A DNA stretch of 64,000 bases from positions 1 through 64,000 of the forward strand of contig NZ_JAAZUI010000018.1 of NCBI RefSeq assembly GCF_012524075.1, in the 5' to 3' direction. This DNA comes from Lutibacter sp. B1 (GTDB lineage: Bacteria > Bacteroidota > Bacteroidia > Flavobacteriales > Flavobacteriaceae). The notes beneath the pieces are model-generated. The model did no database searches. It saw only the letters and a list, made by a program, of their open reading frames with translations, and was not told the origin of the DNA. Of the stretch, positions 6,418 through 15,857 are shown piece by piece. A program made the translations under genes and the position numbers. How positions within the stretch are numbered: the first letter of the stretch is position 1; each line of letters opens with the position of its first letter.

Positions 6418-9201
6418 TTAGTTTAATTTTTCAGCCAAAAAAGGTGCTGTATAAGAATCTTTACATTTTACTAACTCTTCCGGTGTTCCTTGAAAAATAA
6501 GTTCACCTCCTTGTTTTCCGCCTTCTTTTCCCAAATCGATGATGTAATCGGCGCATTTAATTAAATCGATATTGTGTTCAATTACAATAATTGAATGTCC
6601 GTTTTTGATAAGCGCATTAAAGGAGCTTAACAGTTTTTTGATATCGTGAAAATGTAAGCCGGTTGTTGGTTCGTCAAAAATGAATAACGATTTGCTTTGG
6701 CGGCTGCCTTTTACTAAAAATGAAGCTAATTTAATGCGTTGTGCCTCGCCGCCTGAAAGGGTAGAAGAGGATTGACCTAAAGTAACATACCCTAAACCAA
6801 CATCTTGCAAAGGTTTTATTTTTTTTACAATTTTAGTTTCTTTGTGTTCGGTAAAAAAGGTTATGGCATCATCAATTGTGCAGTCAAGTATATCGTTGAT
6901 CGATTTGTCATGAAATTTAACTTCTAAAATTTCTTTTTTAAATCGTTTTCCTTTACAAGCCTCACATTCTAAATGCACATCGGCCATAAATTGCATTTCT
7001 ATAGTTACTTCACCATCACCTTTACAAACTTCGCATCGACCACCTTCTACATTGAAGGAGAAGTGTTTAGCCTGATAATTTCTGATTTTTGATAATTTTT
7101 CTGAAGCGAATAAAGTTCTTATATCATCATACGCTTTTATATACGTTACCGGATTTGATCTGCTTGAACGCCCGATAGGATTTTGATTGATAAACTCGAT
7201 ATGTTCTATGGATGAAATATCGCCGGTTAACTCGGTAAACTGACCAACTTTTTCGCTATATCCATTTAATTTTTTTTGAATTGCCGGATATAATATTTTA
7301 CTTACCAATGTACTTTTACCACTGCCCGATACACCTGTAACAACAGTTAAACTGTTTAAAGGGAAGTTTACATTGATATTTTTCAGGTTATTTTCTCGAG
7401 CTCCAATAATTTGAACGAGTTTTTTAGGTTTTCTTCGTATTTTAGGAACTTCTATTTTTAATTGATGATTTAAATAGTGTGCTGTTAATGAGTTTGACTT
7501 TAAAATTTGATTGTAAGTTCCTTCAGCTACAACTTCACCACCGTAAGTACCGGCTTCCGGGCCAATATCAATAATAAAATCGGAAGCTTTCATAATGTCT
7601 TCATCATGTTCTACCACAATTACGGTATTGCCTAAATCTCTTAAATCTTTTAATACTTTTATTAAACGTTGTGTGTCTTTAGGATGAAGTCCAATACTTG
7701 GTTCATCTAAAATATACATAGAACCAACCAAACTACTGCCTAATGATGTTGCTAAATTAATTCGCTGACTTTCTCCGCCGGATAACGTATTTGAAGTTCG
7801 GTTAAGTGTAAGGTAATTTAAACCCACATCGTTTAAAAATTGTAATCTGTTTTTTATTTCAATTAAAATGCGTTTGGCAACGTTATTTTCGTATTCACTA
7901 AGTTCAAGAGTATTAAAAAACACGCTTAATTCATTCAAAGGAAGGTCAACCAGCTCGCTTATACTTTTATCTTTTATTTTTACGTTATTTGCTTCATAAC
8001 GTAATCGTTTGCCATTGCAAGTAGTACACTTTGTTTTTCCGCGATAGCGAGAAAGCATAACTCTGTACTGAATTTTATAACTTTTTTCTTCTAAATGATT
8101 AAAAAAATGGTTTAGTCCACTAAAATATTGATTTCCTTTCCAAACTAATTCTTTTTGTTCGTTAGTAAGTTCAAACCAAGGTTTGTGAATAGGAAAATCG
8201 AATTTATATGCATTGTTAATTAAATTGTCTTTATACTTTTTGAAAGAATCTGATTTCCATGGTAAAATAGCATTTTCGTAAACTGATAATGAGGAGTTTG
8301 GAATTACCAATTCTTCATCAATTCCTATTACATTTCCGTAACCTTCACAATTTGGACAAGCACCGTACGGATTGTTAAAACTGAATAAATGTGTATTAGG
8401 TTCAATAAACTGTATTCCGTCTAATTCAAATTTATTATTGAATAATGTTTGTTTGTTGGTTTTTAACTCTTCAATTAAACACTCACCCTTGCCTTCAAAA
8501 AAAGCAATTTGTACGGCATCACCTAAACGGTTATAGAAATCTTCATCATTTTTAACAACAATTCTGTCTATAACAATATAGAAATCATGGTCAATTTCTG
8601 TATCAATATCTTCAATTCTAAGTACTTCATCTTTATATTTTATTCTTGAATAACCTTGTTGCGCCAAAATTTTTAAGGTTTGCAACACACTTCTTTTAGA
8701 AGGAATATGAACTGGAGAAAGCAAAAGTAACTTTGTATCAATTTCTAAACTTTTAATAAAATTTATAACATCTGTAACCGTATGTTTTTTAACTTCTTTA
8801 CCCGAAACAGGAGAGTAAGTTTTACCAATTCTGGCAAATAGTAATTTTAAATAATCGTAAATTTCTGTTGAAGTGCCTACAGTTGATCGTGGGTTGGTTG
8901 AATTTACTTTTTGCTCAATAGCAATTGCCGGAGCAATACCTTTTATATAGTCAACTTTTGGTTTGTCTAATCTTCCTAAGAATTGACGAGCATAAGATGA
9001 TAAACTTTCAACATATCTGCGTTGCCCTTCAGCAAATAGAGTATCAAAAGCAAGACTCGATTTTCCCGAACCTGACAAACCTGTTATTACCACTAATTTA
9101 TTTCTTGGGATAGCAACATCAATATTTTTTAAATTATGAAGTTTAGCTCCTTTAATAAGGATATTTTCTTTGGGATTTAATGTTGCAATATTGTTGGTCA
9201 T
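6418..9201 (-). CDS. uvrA: Excinuclease ABC subunit UvrA
   Basis: UvrA is the damage-sensing ATPase of nucleotide excision repair. It works as a dimer with UvrB and then UvrC, both outside this window. The protein has 927 residues, normal for the family. It carries two ABC ATPase modules: Walker A GLSGSGKSS at 41-49 and GVSGSGKST near 625, with signature LSGGE motifs near 472 and 812. Zinc-binding pairs are CPNC near 277 with CTTC near 389, and CEVC near 722 with CEAC near 747. All key elements are intact. A -7 element (CAAAGATA at 9225-9232, read on the minus strand as TATCTTTG) lies about 24 bases before the start. Flavobacteria often carry a second uvrA paralog; this one appears fully functional. 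Confidence 0.95.
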   Translation of the reverse strand: MTNNIATLNPKENILIKGAKLHNLKNIDVAIPRNKLVVITGLSGSGKSSLAFDTLFAEGQRRYVESLSSYARQFLGRLDKPKVDYIKGIAPAIAIEQKVNSTNPRSTVGTSTEIYDYLKLLFARIGKTYSPVSGKEVKKHTVTDVINFIKSLEIDTKLLLLSPVHIPSKRSVLQTLKILAQQGYSRIKYKDEVLRIEDIDTEIDHDFYIVIDRIVVKNDEDFYNRLGDAVQIAFFEGKGECLIEELKTNKQTLFNNKFELDGIQFIEPNTHLFSFNNPYGACPNCEGYGNVIGIDEELVIPNSSLSVYENAILPWKSDSFKKYKDNLINNAYKFDFPIHKPWFELTNEQKELVWKGNQYFSGLNHFFNHLEEKSYKIQYRVMLSRYRGKTKCTTCNGKRLRYEANNVKIKDKSISELVDLPLNELSVFFNTLELSEYENNVAKRILIEIKNRLQFLNDVGLNYLTLNRTSNTLSGGESQRINLATSLGSSLVGSMYILDEPSIGLHPKDTQRLIKVLKDLRDLGNTVIVVEHDEDIMKASDFIIDIGPEAGTYGGEVVAEGTYNQILKSNSLTAHYLNHQLKIEVPKIRRKPKKLVQIIGARENNLKNINVNFPLNSLTVVTGVSGSGKSTLVSKILYPAIQKKLNGYSEKVGQFTELTGDISSIEHIEFINQNPIGRSSRSNPVTYIKAYDDIRTLFASEKLSKIRNYQAKHFSFNVEGGRCEVCKGDGEVTIEMQFMADVHLECEACKGKRFKKEILEVKFHDKSINDILDCTIDDAITFFTEHKETKIVKKIKPLQDVGLGYVTLGQSSSTLSGGEAQRIKLASFLVKGSRQSKSLFIFDEPTTGLHFHDIKKLLSSFNALIKNGHSIIVIEHNIDLIKCADYIIDLGKEGGKQGGELIFQGTPEELVKCKDSYTAPFLAEKLN

Positions 9202-9438
9202 TTTTTATAAAAAAGGAATAATTGCAAAGATAGCTACAATAATTGAAAGTAAAAATAAAGGGAAATATCAATTATTTTAAAAAATGACTTTTTATTAATA
9301 GGTTATTTAAAATTTGTAATTGTTAATTTTTTTTTTAATATTTGATGCATAATTCAAAAATAAAACGCTTATACAACAACTTTACTTTTTATAAAAAATA
9401 AAAATACAAACAACTAATCCCTACATTGTATTCAAATT

Positions 9439-10026
9439 ATGGAAAGTAAATCTATCTTATCTGATGGCGTTTTGGTCAGCAATTACATTAGTGGAAATGA
9501 AAAATCTTTAGAGATTTTAATTATTCGTCATAAACAACGAATATTCAGCTTTATTTTGTCTAAAGTACTAGATAAAGAAATAGCAGAAGACATTTTCCAA
9601 GATACGTTTATTAAAGTTATAAATACCTTAAAAAGAGGAGCTTATAATGAGGAAGGTAAATTTTTACCTTGGGTTATGAGAATTGCTCATAACTTGATTA
9701 TAGATCATTTCAGAAGAAATAAAAGAATACCAATATTTAATAATACTGAAGAGTTTGATATTTTTACTGTAATAAGTGATGAAGTTTTAAATGTTGAAAA
9801 ACAGCTTATTAAGTCTCAAATATTAGATGACGTTAGAGGTTTGATTTTAGAATTGCCTGAAGATCAAAAAGAAGTGTTAATTATGCGTATGTATAAAGAT
9901 ATGAGTTTTAAAGAAATTGCAGAAAATACAGGTGTAAGTATTAATACTGCATTAGGTAGAATGCGATATGCTTTAATTAATTTGAGAAAACTAATTGAAA
10001 AACATAATATTATTTTAGTAAGTTAA
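9439..10026 (+). CDS. ECF-type RNA polymerase sigma factor
   Basis: This 195-residue protein has sigma region 2 at about 25-95 (DIFQDTFIKVINTLKRG, then WVMRIAHNLIIDHFRRNKR) and region 4 at about 130-185 (LPEDQKEVLIMRMYKDMSFK and an HTH with ISINTALGRMRYAL-like residues). It is of the sigma-70 ECF type common in Bacteroidota. No anti-sigma gene follows; instead a 49-codon ORF starts 39 bases downstream. It is transcribed divergently from uvrA across 237 bases in which I see no further feature besides the uvrA -7 box. Confidence 0.85.
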   Translation: MESKSILSDGVLVSNYISGNEKSLEILIIRHKQRIFSFILSKVLDKEIAEDIFQDTFIKVINTLKRGAYNEEGKFLPWVMRIAHNLIIDHFRRNKRIPIFNNTEEFDIFTVISDEVLNVEKQLIKSQILDDVRGLILELPEDQKEVLIMRMYKDMSFKEIAENTGVSINTALGRMRYALINLRKLIEKHNIILVS

Positions 10027-10065
10027 ATAATAAAAGTAAAATTTCATCGTTCAAAATATATAAAA

Positions 10066-10215
10066 ATGATATATATGATGAAACTTTACTCACAAAAGTC
10101 TCTTATGAAAGAGCAACCTAGACCTGAAATAATTCAATATTTGCTAGACTACTCAAGGCAGTTAAGAGTAGTAAAAACCAACAAAAACAACCATATTGAA
10201 TTACATTTGAATTAA
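10066..10215 (+). CDS. Small unannotated protein (49 aa) downstream of the ECF sigma gene
   Basis: The open frame begins MIYMMKLYSQKSLMKEQP and ends NNHIELHLN; an internal ATG at 10078 would give 45 residues. It is basic, has no cysteine and no membrane segment, and contains a predicted helix around PEIIQYLLDYSRQLRVV. It lies 39 bases after the sigma factor on the same strand and is followed directly by a strong terminator, so the two are probably co-transcribed. I believe small proteins of this shape occur after similar genes in other Flavobacteriia, but I cannot verify this here. Function is unknown; a regulator of the sigma factor is one possibility. Confidence 0.6.
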   Translation: MIYMMKLYSQKSLMKEQPRPEIIQYLLDYSRQLRVVKTNKNNHIELHLN

Positions 10216-10223
10216 TGTTCTTA

Positions 10224-10258
10224 AACCCATTTTATAACCTAAAATGGGTTTTTTTATT
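10224..10258 (+). terminator. Terminator of the sigma factor/small ORF unit
   Basis: AACCCATTTTA pairs with TAAAATGGGTT around TAACC and is followed by TTTTTTT. It overlaps the end of the convergent nth gene. Confidence 0.85.
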
Positions 10259-10889
10259 TCAATAACGATTTTCTTCCTATTGTTTTAGTAATTATATCTT
10301 TTTCAATATTCCAACTTCTTGCAGGCGAATATTCTCTTCCGTAATAAATAATTTGCAAATGGAGCTTGTTCCATAATTCCTTAGGAAATAGTCTTTTAGC
10401 GTCTTTTTCGGTTTGCGTAACATTTTTACCATTACTTAATCCCCATCTATACATTAACCTGTGTATGTGCGTATCTACAGGAAAAGCAGGAATTCCAAAT
10501 GCCTGGCTCATAACAACACTTGCAGTTTTATGTCCAACAGCAGGTAAAGCTTCCAAGTCTTTATAGTTTTGAGGTACTTTACCATTGTGTTTTTCAATTA
10601 AAATTTTAGAAAGGCCATAAATTCCTTTTGATTTCATGGGTGATAAACCTACTGGTTTGATAATTTCACGTATCTCATCTACCGAAAGTTTAATCATATC
10701 GTACGGATTATCGGCTTTTGCAAATAATAGGGGTGTTATTTTGTTTACACCAACGTCGGTACTTTGAGCTGATAATAAAACGGCTATTAGTAGGGTATAA
10801 GGATCTTTATGGTTTAATGGAATTGGCGTCTCAGGATATAATTTTTCAAGGGTATCAATTACAAATTGTACTTTTTGTTGTTTTGTCAT
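10254..10889 (-). CDS. nth: Endonuclease III-type DNA glycosylase lacking the Fe-S cluster ligands
   Basis: Nth removes oxidised pyrimidines from DNA in base excision repair. The protein has 211 residues, with the helix-hairpin-helix LPAVGHKTASVV around 115-126, catalytic Lys121 and catalytic Asp139 in FPVDTHIHR. E. coli Nth ends with a four-cysteine 4Fe-4S loop. Here the equivalent segment (IIYYGREYSPARSW, 180-193) has no cysteine, and the whole protein contains none, so the cluster must be absent. The fold and active site are otherwise complete. I recall the same loss in other Flavobacteriia, suggesting a clade trait rather than damage. Confidence 0.9.
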   Translation of the reverse strand: MTKQQKVQFVIDTLEKLYPETPIPLNHKDPYTLLIAVLLSAQSTDVGVNKITPLLFAKADNPYDMIKLSVDEIREIIKPVGLSPMKSKGIYGLSKILIEKHNGKVPQNYKDLEALPAVGHKTASVVMSQAFGIPAFPVDTHIHRLMYRWGLSNGKNVTQTEKDAKRLFPKELWNKLHLQIIYYGREYSPARSWNIEKDIITKTIGRKSLLK

Positions 10890-11007
10890 TCTTTAATAAA
10901 ATTTGAAGGCGAAAGTTAAAAGTCAAAAGTTGACTGCACAAGTATTAACGTAAAAATATTTTATTTTTAATTAAAAATGGAATTAGTTTATAACTTTTAA
11001 ACTTGTT

Positions 11008-11015
11008 AACTTTGA
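11008..11015 (+). promoter_or_regulatory. -7 promoter element of bcp
   Basis: TAACTTTG matches TAnnTTTG and lies 21 bases before the bcp start codon. Confidence 0.5.
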
Positions 11016-11036
11016 ACTTTATAACAAAAATAAATT

Positions 11037-11489
11037 ATGACAACATTAAAAATAGGAGATATAGCACCAAATTTTGAATCGCTTGACCAACAAGGAAACA
11101 GTATAAAATTATCGGATTATAGAGGTAAAAAGTTAGTATTGTTTTTTTACCCAAAAGCTAGTACACCGGGTTGTACTATGGAAGCTTGTAATTTACGTGA
11201 TAATTATCAATCTTTTTTGGCTAAAGGATTTGATGTATTGGGCGTAAGTGCCGATTCTGCTAAAAGACAACAGAATTTTATAGAAAAAAATGAATTGCCT
11301 TTTCCTCTTTTAGCAGATGAAGATAAAAAGGTTATTAATGCTTTTGGCGTTTGGGGACCTAAAAAATTTATGGGACGAGAATATGACGGAATTCACCGAA
11401 CTACTTTTATTATTGATGAAAACGGAATTATTGAAGATATAATTACAAAAGTTAAAACGAAAGAACATACCAATCAAATTTTGGGTTAA
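11037..11489 (+). CDS. bcp: Thioredoxin-dependent peroxiredoxin (Bcp/PrxQ)
   Basis: This 150-residue enzyme reduces hydrogen peroxide and organic hydroperoxides with electrons from thioredoxin. The peroxidatic Cys46 and resolving Cys51 sit in TPGCTMEACNLRD, the spacing of E. coli-type Bcp (atypical two-cysteine peroxiredoxin). The rest of the AhpC/TSA fold is complete: IGDIAPNFESLDQQG at the start and GIHRTTFIIDENG near the end. It is a single gene, convergent with the following peptidase gene and divergent from nth. Confidence 0.92.
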   Translation: MTTLKIGDIAPNFESLDQQGNSIKLSDYRGKKLVLFFYPKASTPGCTMEACNLRDNYQSFLAKGFDVLGVSADSAKRQQNFIEKNELPFPLLADEDKKVINAFGVWGPKKFMGREYDGIHRTTFIIDENGIIEDIITKVKTKEHTNQILG

Positions 11490-11541
11490 TTTGTAATACC
11501 TAAATATAAGTAATATGAATGTTGTGTTTTTTTAAGTGAAA

Positions 11542-13254
11542 CTATTTTTTTCTATAAAAGGTAGCGTTTAAAGTACTTGTATTTCCAACATTATCGGTTA
11601 CAATAACTTTTAAATTGTGTTTTGCTTCACTAAAACTTTTATCGCTTAAATTATAGTTTAGAGTATTGGTTTTTATATTGTACTCCATTAAAATCCACTC
11701 GCCATCAATTTCACCTCTAAACGATTTAATACCCGATTCATTATCGAAAATTTTAACTCTTAAAGTAGAAAAATTAGTTACCCATTGTTCGTTTTTAAAA
11801 TTATGTAAATTAATTGTAGGTTCTTTATTATCAAATAATAATGTATAATTACCTAAATTTTTTGTAGAAGTATAAAATGTGTTATCTTTTTTAACTGTTG
11901 TTTGATAACTTGTCTTTCCTTTTTTGTTAATTGATGCAATGTATAAATGCTTTTGTTCTTTTTCAGTATACTTTGAAACATCAAAAGCAATAGTAAATTT
12001 TTTATGTAATGGCAGTGTAGGTGTGTGAATATGCGCTATAGAATCTGCTACCTTAAAATCGAGATAAAAGTCGTTGTAAAAAGTAAACGCTGGAAAAGTA
12101 ACAGTTACACCGTTTTCAGCATATTTTTGAAATACATTGTACTTAATAGGATAAGGAGTTTTAAGAATTTTGTCCTTCACTAAAATACTGTCTTTTTTAC
12201 CAATAACAGGAATAATTATTTTTTGTTGATTGCCTTTATAATCTTTAGCAATAATTTCGACATTATAATTTAAACTATCTTTAATTGTTAAATAACCATT
12301 ATCGATAGAATTATTATACATGCTAAGTTTATTTAAAGGTTCAATAAAGCATTTTTGAATACGTTGATTTAAATTACCGTATCTTTCATAATCAATTAAT
12401 AGATTAATATACCTAGTTTCGTAAAAAGAAAAAGTAGTAGCTTTAAACTCATGCACTTTTTCAGCATTCACAAACATTTCTAAACTGTAAAGCCCATTTT
12501 TATTGTAAGCTCCGTCTAATTGATCATAGGCATTTATTCCAAACCCAATTTTACCATAGGCAACTGTTTTATTAGCTAGTAAATCGCCATTTGCTAATTT
12601 TTTAAGAGGTATTTGAGTAGGTTTTCCTATTTGATTTATGTGTGAACTATCACCAAATGAATACCCAATTAAAGTATTTATTGTTGGTGGTTTAGAATCG
12701 TTCACATCAATACCAAAAAATAGTGGATTTATAGGTTTTTCAGTTTTAGAATCTCTAATTTCAAAATGTAAATGGGGTCCAACAAAACCACCTGTACTTC
12801 CTGTATATGCAATAACCTCGTTTTTTGAAACAGGTAACTCATTTGCTGAAGGAAAAACTTCAATTTCATAATTTTCTTTACTGTATTGTGTATTTTTCAC
12901 ATATTCTTCTATACGTTTATTAAATTTTTTTAAATGTGCATAAACGGTTGTGTATCCGTTAGGATGTGTTATGTAGATTGCTTTGCCATAACCCCATAAC
13001 GATACTTTTATTCGAGAAACATAACCTTCGGCAGCAGTATAAACATAAAAACCTTCTCTTTGTTGCGTTTTAATATCTAATCCGGCATGAAAGTGATTAG
13101 ATCTTAATTCGCCAAATGTACCTGATAAAAGTATTGGTATATCTAAAGGCTTTCTAAAATAGTTTGTAGGGTATAAATTGTTAGAAGATGTTTCTCCTTG
13201 GCTATAAACTGCAAAATAGCAGCACATTAAAATAAATAAGACTAATTTTTTCAC
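11542..13254 (-). CDS. Secreted M23 (LytM) family metallopeptidase with C-terminal beta-rich region
   Basis: The protein has 570 residues with a signal peptide (about 1-19). The peptidase domain covers about 40-175, with zinc ligands His56 and Asp60 in HFHAGLDI, His107 in VYAHLKK and His161/His163 in GPHLHFEI. These are the full set of an active LytM endopeptidase that cuts peptidoglycan cross-links. The long remainder (175-570) is beta-rich, resembling Ig-like domains, and ends with a DNVGNTSTLNATFYRK segment. It probably acts in the periplasm on cell-wall remodelling. Flanks: convergent bcp, and a divergent cell-division operon that begins 170 bases upstream. Confidence 0.88.
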   Translation of the reverse strand: MKKLVLFILMCCYFAVYSQGETSSNNLYPTNYFRKPLDIPILLSGTFGELRSNHFHAGLDIKTQQREGFYVYTAAEGYVSRIKVSLWGYGKAIYITHPNGYTTVYAHLKKFNKRIEEYVKNTQYSKENYEIEVFPSANELPVSKNEVIAYTGSTGGFVGPHLHFEIRDSKTEKPINPLFFGIDVNDSKPPTINTLIGYSFGDSSHINQIGKPTQIPLKKLANGDLLANKTVAYGKIGFGINAYDQLDGAYNKNGLYSLEMFVNAEKVHEFKATTFSFYETRYINLLIDYERYGNLNQRIQKCFIEPLNKLSMYNNSIDNGYLTIKDSLNYNVEIIAKDYKGNQQKIIIPVIGKKDSILVKDKILKTPYPIKYNVFQKYAENGVTVTFPAFTFYNDFYLDFKVADSIAHIHTPTLPLHKKFTIAFDVSKYTEKEQKHLYIASINKKGKTSYQTTVKKDNTFYTSTKNLGNYTLLFDNKEPTINLHNFKNEQWVTNFSTLRVKIFDNESGIKSFRGEIDGEWILMEYNIKTNTLNYNLSDKSFSEAKHNLKVIVTDNVGNTSTLNATFYRKK

Positions 13255-13362
13255 GAAATTTTGTTTTGGCTAAAATACTAAATATAATTTTTTTATAATG
13301 TAAATAGAGTTAGTCATTTAACATCAATATTTAATCGTTTATCATAAAATAAAAAAAAACAG

Positions 13363-13393
13363 TTGTAATATTGGCTTACTAACACTAACTTTG
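13363..13393 (+). promoter_or_regulatory. Promoter of the zapB-like/zapA operon
   Basis: TTG at 13363 and TAACTTTG at 13386-13393 are separated by 20 bases. The predicted start near 13398 lies after the first in-frame codon of the longer open frame, which is why the ATG at 13424 is chosen for the next gene. Confidence 0.6.
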
Positions 13394-13423
13394 CGTTTGA
13401 TAGTTTTGTTATCTTTAGATATT

Positions 13424-13714
13424 ATGAGTAGTATAACACAAGTTGTTAATTTAGTTGAAGATAAACTTAAAACACTTTTAGAAAATTACAAATTTTTAAA
13501 AGAAGAAAATGAGTTTTTATACGGCAAATTGGCAGTTTTAGAAAATCAAATTACTAAAGAAAAGCAAAATTTTAATGAGATAGAAAATAAATATCAGTTA
13601 TTAAAAATTGCTAAAACTATCGAGGGCAGTAAAGAAGATACAAGAGAAACAAAACTCAAAATAAATGCTTTAATTCGTGAAATTGACGCATGTATAACCC
13701 AATTAAGCGAATAG
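13424..13714 (+). CDS. ZapB-like coiled-coil protein
   Basis: From the ATG at 13424 the protein has 96 residues (MSSITQVVNLVEDKL...). A longer frame from 13391 would start upstream of the likely transcription start. Nearly the entire chain is a predicted coiled coil with heptads of Leu and Ile. There is no signal or membrane segment. It is 10 bases upstream of zapA and co-transcribed with it. By position and by the LLENYKFLKEENEFLYGKL segment it resembles the small coiled-coil partner of ZapA that stabilises the FtsZ ring, but sequence identity to E. coli ZapB is weak and the name is inference. Confidence 0.65.
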   Translation: MSSITQVVNLVEDKLKTLLENYKFLKEENEFLYGKLAVLENQITKEKQNFNEIENKYQLLKIAKTIEGSKEDTRETKLKINALIREIDACITQLSE

Positions 13715-13724
13715 GATCTTTAAA

Positions 13725-14021
13725 ATGGCAGATTCTCTAAAAATAAAGGTAACCATTGCAGGTAGAGTGTATCCACTTAGTATTAAGAATGCAAATGAAG
13801 AAGAAGGGATGCGAAAAGCTGCAAAGCAAATAAATGATTTGGTTACTAAATTTGAAAAGAACTATGCAGTTAGTGATAAGCAAGATGTATTAGCAATGTG
13901 TGCTTTACAATTTGCATCATTAATAGAAATAAATGCTATTAATAAAGAAAATGACATGAAGGAAGCGGCTGAAAAATTAAATAAATTAAATGTTTTATTA
14001 GATGAACATTTAAAAAAATAA
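13725..14021 (+). CDS. zapA: Cell division protein ZapA
   Basis: The 98-residue protein opens with KIKVTIAGRVYPLSI and is followed by a region in which EEGMRKAAKQINDL begins the long helix, the typical ZapA pattern. The C-terminal half is a coiled coil. ZapA binds FtsZ filaments and promotes bundling at the division site. The gene follows the zapB-like gene by 10 bases and is followed directly by the 6S RNA gene, an arrangement also known for ssrS in other bacteria. Confidence 0.88.
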   Translation: MADSLKIKVTIAGRVYPLSIKNANEEEGMRKAAKQINDLVTKFEKNYAVSDKQDVLAMCALQFASLIEINAINKENDMKEAAEKLNKLNVLLDEHLKK

Positions 14022-14052
14022 GTTCTTTAAATAATATTAATTAATAATACTG

Positions 14053-14213
14053 CCTACATTAGTTATTGTTTGTTAAACTCAACACTATATCTTTATAAAG
14101 GATGAGTCTTAATTGGTAAAGCAAGCCGTCTTAGAACGGATCCTTGAACAATTAGTTAGTCCTAAACTTGTTTATAAGGAGTTTACAAAAACCTCGCTAA
14201 TGTAGGTTTTTTT
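14053..14213 (+). ncRNA. ssrS: 6S RNA (6S-Flavo type)
   Basis: The closing stem pairs CCTACATTAG (14053-14062) perfectly with CTAATGTAGG (14197-14206), followed by a T run that ends the transcript. Inside lie further paired blocks (for example GTTTGTTAAACTC against GAGTTTACAA near 14180) around a large unpaired centre, as in 6S RNAs that mimic an open promoter and bind RNA polymerase. The length (about 154 nt) and location between zapA and rny agree with the flavobacterial 6S family described from comparative genomics. The assignment rests on structure and position, not on a model search. Confidence 0.75.
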
Positions 14214-14230
14214 ATATATAAATTTGAATT

Positions 14231-15799
14231 ATGATAGAAAATATAATACTGATTATTATTGGTATAGGATTTGGATTAGCTATAGGCTATATTGTTGCAA
14301 AATTGATAGAAAAAAATAAAGCAACTATACTTTTAAGAAACACAAAAAAAGAGGCTCTAACAATTATTAAAGAAGCCAAAGTTGAAGCAGAAGCTATAAA
14401 AAAAGATAAAATTTTACAAGCTAAAGAAAAGTTTATTGAATTAAAATCTGAACACGAAAAAGTTATAATAGCTCGTGATAAAAAAATAGCAGATGCCGAA
14501 AAGCGTGTTCGTGATAAAGAATCTCAAGTTTCTCAAGAGCTTGATAAAAACAAAAAATTAAATCAAGAACTTACATTTAAGATTAGCGATTACGATAAAA
14601 AAATTGATTTCTTAGAACGTAAAAACGAAGAGATTATAAAACTTCATCGCAAACAAGTTGAACATCTTGAAGCAATTTCAGGACTTTCTCCAGACGATGC
14701 AAAAAAAGAATTGGTTGCATCGTTAAAAGAAGAAGCAAAAACTGATGCTATGAGCTTTATTCAAGAAACTATTGAAGAAGCTAAATTAACTGCGCAGCAA
14801 GAGGCTCGTAAAGTAATTTTAAACACGATACAACGTGTTGGTGTTGAGCAAACTGTAGAGAACTGTGTTTCTGTATTTAATATTGAATCTGATGATGTTA
14901 AAGGTAGAATTATAGGTAGAGAAGGGCGTAATATTCGTGCTTTAGAATCTGAAACAGGTGTTGAAATTATTGTTGATGATACACCTGAAGCCATTATTTT
15001 GTCTTGTTTTGATCCGGTTCGTAGAGAAATTGCCCGATTATCATTACATAAATTGGTAACTGATGGTAGAATTCATCCTGCACGTATTGAAGAAGTTGTA
15101 AAAAAGACTGAGAAACAAATTCAACAAGAAATTATTGAAATTGGTAAAAGAACAGTGATAGATTTAGGTATTCACGGTTTGCATCCTGAACTTATAAAAA
15201 CTATTGGAAGAATGAAATATCGTTCTTCTTATGGACAAAACTTATTGCAACACTCTCGTGAAGTAGCTAACCTTTGTGGTTTAATGGCTGCTGAACTTGG
15301 ATTAAATGCAAAACTAGCTAAAAGAGCAGGATTGTTGCATGATATAGGTAAGGTTCCTGAAACTGAAAGTGAATTACCTCATGCTTTATTAGGTATGGAA
15401 TGGGCCCAAAAATTTAATGAAAATGAAGAGGTTTGCAACGCTATTGGTGCCCACCATGATGAAATAGAAATGAAATCGCTTATTGCGCCAATTGTTCAGG
15501 TTTGTGATGCTATTTCTGGAGCAAGACCGGGAGCTCGTCGTCAAGTTTTAGATTCGTATATACAACGTTTAAAAGATTTGGAAGATATTGCGTTTGGTTT
15601 TACGGGAGTTCAAAAAGCGTATGCTATTCAAGCCGGAAGAGAACTGCGTGTAATTGTTGAAAGTGAAAAAGTAAACGATGCTAAAGCTTCTGAACTTTCA
15701 TTCAACATCTCACAAAAAATTCAAAATGATATGACATATCCTGGTCAAGTTCGTGTAACTGTGATTAGAGAAACCAGAGCTGTAAATATTGCTAAGTAA
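14231..15799 (+). CDS. rny: Ribonuclease Y
   Basis: RNase Y is a membrane-anchored endonuclease that starts mRNA decay. The protein has 522 residues: an N-terminal membrane segment (about 2-22), a long coiled coil (about 30-150), a KH domain around 210-275 with [15 protein letters not shown] near 225, and an HD domain with catalytic HDIGK near 370. The C-terminal part with [10 protein letters not shown]-like residues is complete ([18 protein letters not shown]). It is normal length for the family. It follows the 6S RNA by only 18 bases, so the RNA terminator separates the two. Confidence 0.95.
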   Translation: MIENIILIIIGIGFGLAIGYIVAKLIEKNKATILLRNTKKEALTIIKEAKVEAEAIKKDKILQAKEKFIELKSEHEKVIIARDKKIADAEKRVRDKESQVSQELDKNKKLNQELTFKISDYDKKIDFLERKNEEIIKLHRKQVEHLEAISGLSPDDAKKELVASLKEEAKTDAMSFIQETIEEAKLTAQQEARKVILNTIQRVGVEQTVENCVSVFNIESDDVKGRIIGREGRNIRALESETGVEIIVDDTPEAIILSCFDPVRREIARLSLHKLVTDGRIHPARIEEVVKKTEKQIQQEIIEIGKRTVIDLGIHGLHPELIKTIGRMKYRSSYGQNLLQHSREVANLCGLMAAELGLNAKLAKRAGLLHDIGKVPETESELPHALLGMEWAQKFNENEEVCNAIGAHHDEIEMKSLIAPIVQVCDAISGARPGARRQVLDSYIQRLKDLEDIAFGFTGVQKAYAIQAGRELRVIVESEKVNDAKASELSFNISQKIQNDMTYPGQVRVTVIRETRAVNIAK

Positions 15800-15829
15800 G
15801 TAAAAATTTAAAATTAGTAGATATTATAA

Positions 15830-15857
15830 AAAAATCCTGTTTTTACGGGATTTTTTA
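15830..15857. terminator. Bidirectional terminator between rny and xerD
   Basis: AAAATCC(T)GT pairs with AC(G)GGATTTT, with A and T runs on the flanks. It overlaps the last codon of the convergent recombinase gene. Confidence 0.7.
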
